The position numbers and the translations under genes are program-made. A stretch of DNA of 64,000 nucleotides from Lateolabrax maculatus (lineage: Eukaryota > Chordata > Actinopteri > Acropomatiformes > Lateolabracidae), in the NCBI GenBank assembly GCA_031216445.1, contig CM062208.1:4058001-4122000 (forward strand), written 5' to 3'. Under the pieces are notes generated by a model, which was not told where the DNA came from, searched no databases, and was given only the letters and a program-made list of their open reading frames with translations. Position 1 is the stretch's first letter. Every line of letters starts with the position of its first letter. Positions 12,898 to 26,694 of the stretch are shown piece by piece.

Positions 12898-15249
12898 ATC
12901 ATTTTTATTGTGTTTTTTTTTTTGTGTTGTTTATAAAAATTATGTATATGGTTGTTAATTTTACAGGTTACTCCCAACCTTACTCCCTCTCTTAAACTGG
13001 CTGGACATTGGAGGACCTTGCAATTTCACCTTCTGTTAGATGAACTCTGCACAAAGAGAAAGAGGTGGGTTCATCTGTGGTCTCGCTGCACCGTTATACT
13101 GCCATCCACTGTTACCATTAAACACACCGCTCCAGCAAACCCCTACAAATAGTATCTTTGCACACACTACGACTTTATTATGCATGGAAACATCAAATCC
13201 AGGCAAAGCTCAGTTTAAACTGATCCGCCTTTAAAAACACACCTGTATTTTCCCGCAGAGAGAAAAAGAAAACAGCAAGCCATACCTAAAGTTTCAAATT
13301 TCTGATAATCTGGGGTTTGAAGCAGGTCGTCTGGAGAGAATCTTCTACTAAACCACTGCCAATAATAAAGTAATGTCTTTGTGCAGGAGGTAATGCTTGC
13401 CAAAACTATGAAAAATATGTGACTATAGATTCAGCCTCCAGCTGAATAAGCCCTGCTGTGACGATACATCCACTATTTGATGTGCTTAAAACCTTGCTGT
13501 CACTCTTACAGTCCCATGCCCACTTGTATCAAAGATTCAATACTCTATTGGCGTAAAAGTAAGGATGTCATTTTTCTTTTGTATTGATATGGAGATTGCT
13601 TCTCGTTTCAATGTGTTTGAAAAAAATCATATGTGAGATGTACTGGCTCCTGAGAATGAAAAGACTGACTGTAGTGGTTTCAGCTGGATAGTTTCAATCA
13701 TGGTAAATGGATTTTCTAAATGCCAAAGTAGCTGCTTTATAGATTTGGCTTCCCAGAGAGAGAGCAAACTCATTTAGAAGGAATATTGCTGACTGCCAAG
13801 ACATCTTCATGCATTCACAAACCAAACCAGGAGGAAATGTGGACTTCACTTTGTCCCTTTGTGATACATATACCTCCATATCCAATCTCTGACAGGACAT
13901 CATTTCCAGAACCACCCTGATGCATCCTAATCGTAGTCAGTGTCACTGTTTATTCACTGGGTCAATGACAGCCTCTTGTGTTTAATTTTATTGGGTTTCC
14001 TCACTCCATCCTTTACCTTTTGCTGTCCGCTATATTCTTCATTGTAGAAATGCTAAATGTGCATTAGTCCTGCACTTTACTGTATAATTATATCTTGTTA
14101 TTATATAGGGACTTTTTTTTATTTTTTTAGGTTTAATAAATTACGACTAAATTAACTGACCACCATGGTGAGAACTACAGTCACAGATACTTTATCAGGT
14201 TTGGGTCTGATGGCAGAGACTAAAAACGCTTGTAAGAACTTTCCTGTGAAGGGGATTGTTTTATGTTTTGCTGATTGTTGCTATTTTCTGCTTCTAAAAG
14301 CAACAATGATTTTCCATACAGCCTACTATTGACATTTTCTAGTTTCCATTTCCACATCTATTTTGTGTGCAATTCATGACATGTAAGATTTCCACATGCT
14401 TACACAGAATTACCTCAGAATGTTTTTTTTTCTGTATAAAATCCTTCTGGAGAAGAAATATTTCCGTGTAAACTGTGGTTGAGTGCTTTATGGACATGAC
14501 TGCTGAGACATTTCAATTTAGACCAAATTGAGTCCGTGAATCAAAGCAAGCATTTGGGCTCACTATTTCCATTCGTTCATTGAGTACTGATTCATTGGTG
14601 TTTTTTCCTGTCCACTGAACAAGCTGCCAGCACACATGTATCCCTCAGCCTGAACAGGCCTCCTCTATTAAAATTGCTACCAGAATGTGTTGGCACAATC
14701 CTGTTGCAGAAAGAAAACGGTTCTAGTTCTCTCAGGACAGACTCGGATATTGTAGCGGGGGATACAGCCATTTCTCAAAAGGCAATTTCCTCACAATAGC
14801 GTCAGCCACTCTGATTCCTGGGGAAAGGCTAACATCATTTGAGGATAGCTCAGCCACACTTGATTAATTGTTATGGGAAGAGGTAGTGATATGACAATCT
14901 CATATTCACAGTGCGGGAAAAAGCAAGGCTTATTTTTAGAACAGGCAGCCGCCAGGAGTCACATTTACCTGAGATTCCTGAACTAGGTGGCAGAAGTCGG
15001 CTCTGTCGGCTGTTTCTGATCAGAGCAAAGTTATTTTCTAATGTATTCCAGTCTAACCACCCTCAGGGGTCATATGAACATAGGGAGAGAGGGTTGGTGG
15101 TAGCAATGATACTCTAATTAATGGGCAATTAACTGTATCCAGTAATTACAGTTTCCAGACAATTAAGTTCAGTATGATGAATGTCAAATGTAGACTTACT
15201 GAGTTATCAGTGTAGATGAAAATGAGTTTCTTTAGTTTAAATATGGTTC

Positions 15250-15740
15250 CTCTTTTTCCTCCACTGCTCCTCGGAGCCAGAGCCTGGCATCGCCTGGAAC
15301 CTCTCAGTTCATTTTAGATTTCCTACGGGTGTTATCGACGGGTGCAGACAACCATTTAGAGCAATGAAACGCCGCCCTGTCGTACGTCCTGTCAGAAGTA
15401 TGGAAAACAAATTTTTATTTTCAACATAAAGTTTAAGTGCAGTTGTTCGTTCTTCTTTGAGAGAAAATTTACCGTCCAGTCTGTTTAATATTGGAAAGTT
15501 CTGCATCAGCGGCAGCCATCTTGGTTATTTACGAAGATGCCTCAACGGCGCTCCTCTCTGTCAGTGGTCGTATTAAACCCGCCTCATATTAGGTAAGCGG
15601 TTGTGATTGGCTCGCTACTTTCCAGCTCTGGTGGTAATCTGTCTGAATGGGAGAGGGGCCGCACGTATCTGCCAGGGCAAATAAAACATGAGCTCATAGA
15701 TTCATCTGGTTTCCAGGCAGTCAGAGCCACATTGCTAACA
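15250..15740. repeat. Possible interspersed repeat, class unknown
   Basis: This block is GC-richer than its flanks and contains CAGCCATCTTGGTTATTTAC, GATTGGCTCGCTACTTTCC and GGGAGAGGGGCC in order. It has the general look of a fish non-autonomous DNA transposon or a decayed promoter-like repeat. No inverted termini or target duplication were found. Short frames on both strands (15309-15506 minus, 15603-15830 plus) cross it but have no family motifs. Alternatively it is a CpG-containing regulatory element. Confidence 0.35.
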
Positions 15741-18700
15741 TGGTTAAAATGCCTAAATCATTTCATTGCAAAGGGAACTGAAATTGTGTCAAATTCATGC
15801 ACAAAGCTTTCTGAGAGCAATCACCCTTGAGCACATGCTGCCTCACTGAATTATACCCACAAATTATTTCAAACGCCAGTAGCTTGCTTAATAATTGAAT
15901 GTTTTCTTAAGCCAATACTCATTTGTAAATGAGAAAAAAAGAAATTGGCTCAGTCAGAGATCTTTATGATTATTCTTATCTGCTCCTTGGAAAATGGTAG
16001 TGTAATTAAGAGTGAGACACTGATGCTAATTAACCTTGGTAGAGGTGAAGGAGCTGGGAGCTGCTGTTGTTTTAACTAGTGAACTGTCTCAGCAGTGATT
16101 AATCATCGGAGGCCTCCGGTCTGTCAGTAAACAGGGAGAAGGACACCTTGGGGGGATGCGTTGATACAGGTATGGTGTAGGAAAAAGCAGGTATGAGCCG
16201 GTGGAAAAAAAATGTCTGCTTTGGGCCTGTACCGCCCCATGGGGGGGTTTCAACAGCAGTAGCTTGATGGGGTTCCAGCCTCCTCACAGAAATGTCAAGC
16301 AGAGGGCATCGGAGAATTAATTTAAACAAAAGTGCAGGGTGTATCCCAAGGCGCCTCGGTGATGTAATTACATGTTTTCCCATTATTCATATGCAGACAG
16401 ATATGCATATTGCTCACAACAAGGTTTGAAACAGTGGAGACCTGCTGCAAACCGTGAAATGCTGAAAATAGAACATGAACAGGCCTCCTGTTTTTGAACG
16501 CTTTCTTTTATAGTACAACTCCATCTAATTGTAACCTGTACTGTATTTTTTTTATTTTTCTGAACAAAATCTCATCAGTTTCTACACTTCCTGTTATATC
16601 AGTCATCAAATGGTGGCCATGCTTATCTGAGTCCACCACTGAGTGGAAAAACGTGGCTGGTCTGAAAGGGGGGGAACTGTAACAACAGGAGGAAAAAATA
16701 AGAATGAACAATGATGTATTGAACAGTCAGATGTTTGAAATGTGGCCAGGACACATACAGTATTGTAAATGTTACACTAAATGCCTGAAGACATAAAAAA
16801 CATTTTTGTAGTTTTGGCAAATCCTTCCTTTCAATTCCAACAAGTCACTAACATCACTGCAGAGATCATGTAACAAGTAAAGAACCTTGTAGAAAGCAAT
16901 ATAAGCAGTAGACAGTTATGTTGTCAAGATATCTACTTATACCATAATAAACAAAATGATCAGTTTTATGCTCTGTTATAATCATCTTTTGCACAACAAA
17001 ATGCTTTGTGGGAACATACAGTTTTACAGCGTGTCACTGTCGAACCACAAGTTGTTGCCCTACAAAATGAAACACAACCGACTTTTACAACTGACAGTTT
17101 TAATGTTTACTTTCATTTTTATCCCCAAATAAGTGTTTTAATCATTTTCTTAATGTTGTTTACAACATGTCTCAAGCTCTCTTCAATGAAGTTGATGAGT
17201 GAAATGTAGTCAGAACCAATGAGAATGATGAGGAAAGAGACACAAATAAGACCAAAGTTTAAAAAAAAAAGGATTTTAAGAAAACAAAGAGATTTGTGAA
17301 TCCTTGATTTGTTTTGACGTTTCAGGCACAGTTGATTATGTACGAGTCCCATTTTGTGACATCTAACAGACACTGAATAATTCTGGTAATGTGTTAATGT
17401 GGACTAAACTGTGATCTAAAATAAAACCTATGTTGCATATTTCATGCTATCCCCATTATGTTTTAAATGTTTAAAATATTTGTCAATTCCCATAGCTGCT
17501 GTTACAGTTTTACAAGCCCTCCTCACTTCTCTCTCATTAACTTTACAGATGTTTGAAAAACATTTTCTCAGCATGAGGACCGCTAAATGTCAAAGCTGGG
17601 ACTCTGCATGGGATTCGGTACTTGAAACCATGTGTCTTTATTTACCTGCACACCTCGATTGATGTTGTCCCCTGATACTTCCTCCCATTTTCCCTTTAAT
17701 TCCTCCCTGTGCAGATAAATAAATAGCTTCAAAAGGATGCAGGCTTGTATATAATAGTGCAAGCATGCAAACTAAATGGTGTGTTCAGACTCGTGGAGCG
17801 TGGGACCATCAGAGGCCCTGCAGCACAATCTCATTATAAATATCCCTCTGTTTATTCCCTAAACTGAGGGGGCTATTATCAAGCATGTGGCATGCTGTCA
17901 TCCTCATCCACACCAGAGATGAGCTTGTTTCCTGCCGTCTGAAGCCGTCCCCGAGTCATGCGCTGAGAGCCAGAGTGACAGGCCATCACTCTTCATCTCC
18001 AGCGACCCAGAGCCAGACAGGAGTTTGGAATGGGTGTCTCTGTAACCAGTTTTGTCAATCATGACAGCCTCTACAGCGCCTTAATGCAGCACAGATGGTG
18101 TGTTGGTGCATGTCCCCGTATGTCACCAAAATAGAAGAGCGACAGGGTCTTTGCCCATGTGAGGTGACGGAGTTTTAGCTTTTTACAATCTACAGATTGT
18201 TTGAAGCTAAGTGCATTTCAGTCTTGTGGTATACAATACCCTGCAGAATAACTGTCAGAGAGGAATCAGGCATAATGTTGAAAAATCCACACAACAACAT
18301 AAAGTAAGATAATGAGCTACATCTGTCCTCAAATAGTATGTTTTGTTCAGAATCGTACACGTGGCTCCATTGCACATAAAAAAAAAAAAGAAATGTTGGT
18401 AAACTTTCCTCTATGCTCTATGTGTAGCCCATCTGTGAACCACTGGATTTTCATTATGTCCAGAAATTTAAATTCAACTTCTGCATATTCCAGATAAGAA
18501 TATTAGTTTTCTCTTCAGAAGAGCTGGTTAAGACTCTCTACTCCATCACCAAATTGTCAGTACATGCCATGTCGGGAAGAGGAATGCTTTTAAAGGGGAT
18601 TGAAAGGAGCAGGTGTCATTGCCCATGAGCGTAACCAGCTGCACACCCACTTATAATGTATGATAATGGATTCTTACTTATCCCACCCTGTATCCTAACC

Positions 18701-21700
18701 CTCACCCTCTGGCAACAAAACTACCAAAAGTGCATCAGCATGCCCTTGGCGCATTGGGCTCTGCACACCTAAAATAGCACCCCGCAATCTCTGATTTCCG
18801 CCAGGTGCCTCACCTACCCATGTGGCATCATTGCCTTAGGTTTGACATATTATAAAATATCTACTCAACCAAAATCATCATGAAGATACAAACAGGCACA
18901 CTGGAGAAACTTGTGGTTACTGCTTGTGGTAACGTTCTTTGAACTCTACTGATATAAAGCAAGCTGCTCAGTTTGAAACATCAGCCACATATAATTAAAG
19001 TTTGACAGGACATGGTTTCCTTTATTGTACATGGATATGGTCTCTATACTCTGTATACTTACATTCACTTAGGTCTGAGACTATGACCAAATTATGGTCA
19101 TTATTGAAATTAAGATTAATTTTACTCTGGCGCACAAGAACATGACTTTACAAAGAAAGCCATTGAAAGTGCATCTTAGCAACACCACTGTTATCTGTGT
19201 GGGAGCTATCTGACTACAGGATAATGCTGTGACTTATTTTCTGATGCAGCTCAAGGAACAATGAACAATTATATAATAAGTGTTCATCCATATAGGCTTT
19301 CTTTGCATAACATATATGGTTATTTTTTAATGTGACTTTTCTTTTCATCTAACTCACATGTTTTATTAATGACCCCAAACTAAGTTATTTCACAGATTAC
19401 TGGGGTTTCATTCTCTAATTAATCAAAACAAAGTTGCCTGTATAGTACTTTGTTCTCTTTCATCTTAGAGCAGAGAATTTGCTGCTGTCTTCACCAGCTC
19501 AGCCCGGCTTGTTAGCCTTAAACATCTGCATTACCGTTTTCAAAGGTTTCACCGTGGGTTGCTGCCTGATGTAAATCAGTATCTCTGTTGGGCTCATTAT
19601 TGTAATAAGCGTCTCTAAGGTGTGGACATTACTGCTAATAAATGCAACTATCCAAAAGCAGAGTTTTGCTCTGTCCTCGTGCTGCTGGAAGACTCAACCA
19701 TCTTAACTGTAAACATATTTGGCCTGAAAGCTGGTTCAGTTTCACTGGTTTTCCAGACACTGCATCAAACATATAGTCGGAAATAAAAAGAAGTATAACA
19801 GAACAGATTAAAAAAAATAGTTTGTTGAGCAGGTTGGTCAAAATTTTCTTTAAGAACAGGGTTGTGCAGGTATTTTTTTATTTTGACATTTGCAGGATAT
19901 GTTGCTTTTTTAAACAGAATTTGTCAGTTAAAGGATAGGCAACGATGTTAAGGTCCATCTTAAAACACTGTTTACATGCCATGTATACACGTTGAAAATA
20001 AGCTGTAATCAACCCCCTCTCCCTGGTGTAAGTATATATATATATACACAAGGGGATAGTGAATATGTAGTATTTTTAATATCAGATGTTTATGGCACAT
20101 GGACGTTTTTCATTATGGCAATCTGAATCTAGAAATCATTACACCTATTAAAGATTATTATAGCAAAGCAATCCTGAACAGCTGTGAGTGGCGCCAACGT
20201 GGCGTCATCTGGAACAGCTCTGTGGGCTTCATGCCACGCTGACGCTGTGTCACTCTCATTTTCATGAACCTTGCTTTTTGACAGCACAGCAACAGTGACG
20301 TCCACTGCGATCACTCTGCTGTGCTTTTATGCGGTGTTAAATGTCAAAAAAAAATCTTTTGTTTGCTTTTTTTGGGGGGTTACCTGACCAAACATTGATT
20401 TTGTTCCTCACATTACAGTCCAATCAAGTCAAGAGAAACAAAACACTTCGATTTAAATGACATTATTGCCAGTGCCCTGCACATACAGACTACTCTAACC
20501 ACAAGGAGAACGTAAACATTTTCTGTGTGTATTGTAAGCATGGTAATTGATTTCCCCTTGAGTGTGGACTCTGTAGCCTTTAGAGGCTTTATGGCTGTGT
20601 GTTTGTATTTGGACGGAAGCTCTTCTGTGTTTTCAGCCCATGAAATGCAATTACTTTCATCCACAGGGGACGTTACCGCAGCTCTCTAATACTGGCATGC
20701 AGACACTAATTTAAAAGCCGTCCTGACACTTTCAACCCTTGCTTTTCCTCTGACAAAGCTTCCAAGAAAGAAAAAGAACCTCTTAGCTGCTTCAGCCATG
20801 TCCTTCAGTGCCGAGACAGGTTACGATGGCAGATTCCTTCATGACTGTTGTGTGACCATGGCAACGATGTGTATGATTAGATCAAATGCATACCCTCTAA
20901 AAACGAGATACAGAGATAACAGTTCAGTGATCTGAGTAGGGTGACTAACTGAAAGACAAAAATAGAAGACTATAATTAATGTATTGCTATTAATCATTCA
21001 TGGGTTTACTGTAACAAGCAGAGGCACAGCATGTCAAAAGAAATGTAGCTAAATAATTAAATCAAGACCAAAAAAAAAGAAAAAAGAAAGATTTTGTTCT
21101 GCAGAAGATTTCCTTCCATGAGAGGGTGAGAAAAACAAAACAACCTGCCAGTGGGGATGGCCTCTCTGTGTACTGTATTTTACTGATGCAGGTACTGTAA
21201 ACAGGCTTGATAGCTTAGTGCATCAGGAACACCTGATAACTTCAGGGCTTGACAGCGGTGTCTGTTGATTTGGTCTAATCTGGATTCACATTGACACATT
21301 TCTAGGGCTAAACCAGGGCTTGTAAGCAGAAGCTAAAAAGGTCTCTTTTTTTTCTGTGGGGAAAACACATATTTGCCGGGAGCAACACGTAATTATTTAA
21401 TCATCTCATTAGAAGCAGCAGGAATAGTACTGTATGAACTGTAGGAAGAAGAGGAAGAAAAGGGATATAATCACAAGAAAGAAAGGAAGGAAGGAGGGAG
21501 GGGGGGAGGGAAAAAGCAAAGAAGGGAAATATAATGGCAGCATGGAGGAATAAAATAGCAACAAAAACAAAAGCCTGGGTAGTAAATAAACCTATGCTAT
21601 AATATTACCATGATGTTCATAGAATTTAGATGAACTAACAAATGTGAGTATATAAGTATACAAGTGAGTTCATTGTGTTGTTTTCAGCCATCATCATCTG

Positions 21701-24700
21701 TTGGCCATTGCATTTCTATCCATCAGTCTTCTTCATCCCTGTGTTTTACTGGCACATTACCAAGTTTTTTGGCACGCTGCCCCACCAACTATTAAATAGT
21801 TGAATAGCGTAAAACCGGAGAAGTGAACTGAGGAAGCACCGTGGTTCGAATGAACCCCACCACCATTTGCAACTTCGGTAAGGGAAAGGATGGGAATGAT
21901 AGTGTTTATACATGTAAAACCCAACATTTATCGTCGGTCTGAGAAGTCTGGTCTTCAGTGTGAAAGTCATTACACTTCGCACATATATTATTCACCACCC
22001 TTTACTTTTAGCCTCACTATAAAGGGCACACTACTTCCTCCACAAGCACTGAATGTTGGCATTGGATGTAAATTATGGGCTGCAAAATCAAATAAAAACT
22101 CATTCTAAAGCAGATTGGACTGATATTTCAAATACATTTTCCTTCAATCTGCATAGACATCACGTTTCAGCTGGATAAGTCTTTAGGTTGCTTCACAATT
22201 TCACTTTGCATCTCTTCTGGTGATCCAGAGACACAGTGTAAAGTGTATATATTAATCTGCATTTAGACTTTATTCTTCCTACGCACACAACAAAAACTTG
22301 TGTAGTGTGACTGCACCCGCTGCAGAGGAGATATTTCCTAACATCTTTGTCTGCCAAAGCTATTCTTCAATTTGACAAATCTACCTCTTTTACATTGAGC
22401 CCAGTCCCACTGTTCCCGCTGTTCTGCTACAGATCCACTATTGTTCAGTTCCGTTTAAAGCTGATGCTGAAATGCTGTGACAAATGGCATAAATGGTGTG
22501 ACCTTTTAACAGTAAAGAGGAGGGAACTGATTCATGCAGCCAAAACCTCATCCAAACAACAAATAGTGATTCTCCTGGACTGCACTCAGCACTCTTTTTT
22601 CAAATGTGCACAGATGATGATTTTACAATGTCACTTCACTGTTATGTTCTGCATTCAGTCCAAAAGAATAATTTTGAACGCAGTATTTTTTTGTTCAAGA
22701 GCCATACTGACAGTCCTTTTTACAATTAAAATAAAGAGTTCTTCTCTCTTTTGCTTGTGTGTTCGACTTTGAACCCAAAAAAATAAACAGCTTACACTAA
22801 AACAGATCCTGTGGATGCACCTGTCTGTCCATATTTTGTGGTTTGGTAGTGTATTTGTGTTAGTTCTGAAGGTAATGTTATAAAAGGTTTTCAACAACCT
22901 GATTCCAAAGCAAATATTTCGAAGAGCAAAGGCTTCATTCTTGACTTGCCATCTTACATCAGCACACAATCACACAGGGAGAAATCCACAGTCAAAGAGG
23001 CAGAGAGTTGCCAATCTCTCCACCAGCAGCAGCCTTTATACGCAAAAATGCATTGAAGCCACAGGCTGAATGTTTGTGAATTTTTCATCAGTAAATCCAA
23101 CCCCCTCTTTGAAACTTCTGAAATTCGAACAAGAGCAGCCCCACATGGCACTGTCTGCTCTCCACTGTCACAGTTTCTTGATTTAAAAAAAACAAAAAAA
23201 CATACTCAGCTATTACTATTGCAATCCCATTCTGCACAAAAGACATGACGGAGCAAACAAAAATCTCTGGAGAAAAACACCTACAGAGGTTAAAAGCGAT
23301 AGAGGTAATGAGCCAGGAAGTAAAGAAGTACATTTCAAAAAGCGTCCAGGATGCACTTAACATAATAAATTACATGTAGCAGTGTTTGTGTCAAATTGTG
23401 GATTTTAGTGTTTTGCACATTTTGCACTTCACTACTATCCATGTCACTTTCAGGACCAGAGTTTTAGATTACAGTGAGAATTTCCCAAGGTTTTTACCTT
23501 CCAGGAAGCTATTGATTTCTATTTATCTTATTATAACATGATCATTAACACAGAGGCCATATTGTATTGACTTTTCAGATCAATATGCACCTGCAAATAC
23601 ATACCAATACAAGACAACAACACAGTACAGCTATACAACAACTAACAATTTTCAAAACCCTGTCTGTCTGTCAAGACTCTCCATAGTTTGTCTCCACGAT
23701 TTGATTGAAATGTGTCGGTGCCTACAGATAATGACCTTGGTCCCTTGACACTCCTTTTGTAGAGAGACAGCTGCTTTTTCATGCAGTTATGATGTAACAT
23801 TGGATGTTTTTTCATCATTGCTTGCCAACTGTGGCTGCTATCAGTGGTGTGCGCAGAGACCACTGTGTGTCCTGATGCAGAGAAAAACAAACAGTGAAAG
23901 CTATGAGGACATGGGCAATCTAATCTAAATGAGCAGCTTGGATTTAATGCATTTTTTTTTTTTTAATTTTGGATAGAGATATGTGGATATACTTTGGGTT
24001 TTGCTCGTAAAACAATACAGTGAAATATTTAACATCCTTTAAACATAGTGTTAAATTGTAACAGTAACACAAAGAATCAAAAAATAAAGACAATTCCAAA
24101 GCTTGAATTAAGTATTTGGATTTCTTACCTATGATACCGGCCTACAGTATGTTTTGGTAGTCACGTTAAACACTGAAGCCACAGACATTGAAGCCCTCCA
24201 TCGAATGAAGATTCATCGTGTGGCTCAGTGATATCCTGGGACATAAATCACTGGTGCAGGGCAGACATTTGTGGCCTGTCATTTCCTGCCAACAACATTT
24301 TTTTCTCTCCATTTTATGTGGCCGCATCAACCTTTCTGCCACCAGCCTGTTTGTGAGTTGAGATAAAAATACATGACAACTCTCAAGCAATTCTTAAAAT
24401 GGATATTGGTTGTTGTGTTGGAAAAGGGTCATCTCCAGCCAGAGACTGTAACCATGAGGCAAATGAAAATATAAATCTATTTAATTAGTTAGTTATTAGA
24501 AACAAAGTTGTCATTTAAGAGAGTGTTTGCCAGACTTATGTTATTACCGAGTTGAGTGCAAATGAATCTGAAGTCTGTACTGCACCACTGCAAGTATGAT
24601 TTAAAATTTACTGACAGTATAAAAGCAGACGTGATGGATTAACCATCTTGACCAAACTTTCACAAATTGATTTTTATTTACTGAAATGAATAGAAACCAA

Positions 24701-25685
24701 ACGCAGCTTGCAGTAATGCCCAGTTTATGTGACATGTAGTGTTTGTTGACTCTTTAAATATGGTAAAGCTACAAAGAGGCAGTAGTAAATCGCATTTACT
24801 GTCGAGTCCAGAAGTCTAACTGTTTTCTTTTGCAATAGCAAAATCAAACACTTTACGCTTATACATCTGACAGTCCTCAAAAACTTAATAAAGCCTTTTG
24901 GCCATTTAATCCATTTACCGCCGCCGTTCCCTTGAGACAATAGTGAAATTTAATAAACATGTATTTGAAAATGAGGAGAATGCAAAAATGTACACAGCTG
25001 ATACAAGTTTATACAGTAGATGATATACAAGATTAGGTGGCTGAGGCTCTGAACTGTCCCTGCAGTCTGAGACAAATGGCGCCACTCCATCCCTGCCCCA
25101 AGCACCACAGCTGCTCAAATGTCAATCTTTATGGCACTCCATGGCAGATAATGACAAAATGTAAATGTCACCTCCATAAAAAATAGCCTAGATTATATAG
25201 GACTAATTATGCAGGAAATCTTGATGGCCCACGTCTTGAGCAAATATTGCCTAAACCCAAACTAATTGAAATATTTCACTGTAGAGCTGAAGGAAGTCCT
25301 CTCTCACACTCATCTAGATATCAGTCACCAACTGTGGATGAAAAAAAAAGTGCATTTTGTTAAATATTTATTTTTATTTGTTCCAACTGTTAATACCTTT
25401 TTTCACCCACCCATCCCTACAGATGCACACACACAGTACATCTAATTACACATTGCCTTCTCCATCTAGAACAGCAACACATCTGTCTTGACAAGCAGGT
25501 GATAATTTAATTCAAGAGAGAGGATAATTGAATTTAAGACAGCGAGTAAGGCATGCCAATGAACTAATCTTGTCTTTCTACAGTCCATTAAGAAATTGTC
25601 CACCCATGCCAACAGCGAGTCTCCCTAAAGATTTGCAGGACCAGCCTCACTTTTATTAGATATTAAGGGTTCAACTGAGCTAATA
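15741..25685. other. Long non-coding stretch, no gene recognised
   Basis: About 10 kb without a recognisable coding or transposon signal. The 141-codon frame at 22347-22772 is the longest and is judged chance: no motif, biased only by T-rich sequence. Positions 16080-16420 have POU/homeodomain-like sites. A GGAA-rich tract lies at 21477-21527. Short TATA tracts occur near 20034. Positions 20190-20240 contain a small CGCCA...TGGCG inverted repeat. Confidence 0.65.
21477..21527. repeat. Polypurine GGAA/GGGA tract
   Basis: All purine on the plus strand over about 45 bases, with AAGG, GGAA and a G-run. Such mirror-like polypurine tracts can adopt triplex structure, but no function is implied. 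Confidence 0.85.
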
Positions 25686-25699
25686 TCTTGGACAGGAGA

Positions 25700-25865
25700 A
25701 ATGAAATAGTTTTTTTAGAAGTCAAGGTAACAATAATATACACGTGGTTAACGTTGCAAAACGGTCGCACTTTGGTCAGGTTTAGGAACTTTGTGATTCT
25801 GGGCTACATAAATAAAATTAGACTTGACGGTGTCATTTCCATGTTTGAATCAAAATGTTCTCACC
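25700..25865 (+). repeat. Dispersed repeat family A, degraded copy 1
   Basis: It contains ACGTGGTTAACGTTGCAAAACG and then TTGGTCAGGTTTAGG, the same word order (cacgtggttaa, gcaaaac, ttggt-aggtttagg) as the left part of the copy at 33470-33900. Only this part is preserved. No coding potential is recognised. The wider family is common in fish genomes as far as I recall, but its class is unknown. Confidence 0.5.
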
Positions 25866-26357
25866 CTGGTGATATACAGTTAAGAATACTCTTTTGAATA
25901 CAACATTATGGTAATTGTAGCTACTGAACTAATATTAAATGCTGATGGTATGCAGGTGTCAAATTAATTTCTGCAGTGGATTTGCCAGGAACTGCTTTCA
26001 CATCTGCTTTGCTTTGTTCAAGCATTATTTCTGCATTGGACACTTTCCAAAATGTGGAAAGTGAGAATTGGAGAAGGCAGACTGAATGACAGCATGGTTG
26101 ATCTTATCTCAGGCAGGGAATAAATACACAGCGGCTAAGGATAAGACCTTCACAGCTCTGTTCAGACAGACACTCTTCCACAGACTGCTTCCTGCCTACA
26201 TTTTTATTGATCCTTTGTGTTACGCAAAGAGGTCACACTCTTACTGCCTTGCTACATTACAGCAGGGCTGCATCTACCATTTAGCACACAGAAACTGAGG
26301 ATGTGGAGTAGACTTTAGTTTTTCTACTTTTGTTACTTTTTTTAAAACGACTATAGT
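25866..26357. other. Non-coding stretch left of the LINE
   Basis: No recognisable feature. The 70-codon frame at 26086-26298 does not match the LINE ORF1 that starts to be recognisable at 26358, so the element is probably 5'-truncated at about that point. Confidence 0.6.
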
Positions 26358-26555
26358 GTAAATTTCATCGATAATTTCAATGTCTTCTGGGAACGGGGTT
26401 ATCTGTTTGGTGCGGATGGCCTTCACCCCAATAGGGCTGGTACTTGGATGCTGTCTGCAAACTTATCACATGGTATTTTTCATACACATAAACCCAGGTC
26501 CAGCAGTCAAGTCTGCATGAGAGGCCCACTAGTAGTCATGCGTACAATAAGATAA
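26358..26555 (+). pseudogene. LINE ORF1 C-terminal fragment, SGNH-esterase-like
   Basis: An open run of 65 codons ends at a TAA at 26553-26555. It begins VNFIDNFNVFWERGY and continues with ADGLHPNRAGTWMLSANL. The D-G-L-H-P motif is the DxxH block carrying the catalytic Asp and His of SGNH hydrolases, and the Leu-Ser-x-Asn-Leu ending is usual for esterase-type ORF1 of CR1 and L2 elements in vertebrates. The catalytic Asp and His are both kept. The N-terminal part with the Ser block is missing. It lies about 140 bases before the first recognisable ORF2 codons, the normal ORF1-ORF2 order. Confidence 0.7.
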
Positions 26556-26694
26556 CATTATACAATACATTTCTTTCACAGATCCTGTCACAGATCCATT
26601 AACAGTTTGATATCTGCACCTATAAAGAAGTGTTGATAAGTTGTATCCACTAATACTGAGCCACCTATCCAAGAATCTCTATCAGTTTTTAAAT

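Larger units (their letters stand above)
11400..15245. other. Non-coding stretch with microsatellites
   Basis: It holds a compound CA repeat (12139-12208) and a TA tract (12881-12897), listed separately. Minus-strand frames of 62-73 codons near 13.2-13.9 kb have no domain features. A TAATTA-rich block near 15110-15170 could be regulatory but is unsupported otherwise. Confidence 0.65.

Noticed and set aside
22347..22772. 141-codon plus-strand frame
   Set aside because: One or two frames of this length are expected by chance in 128 kb of sequence over both strands. It has no domain, signal or splice context, and its residues reflect local T-rich composition.
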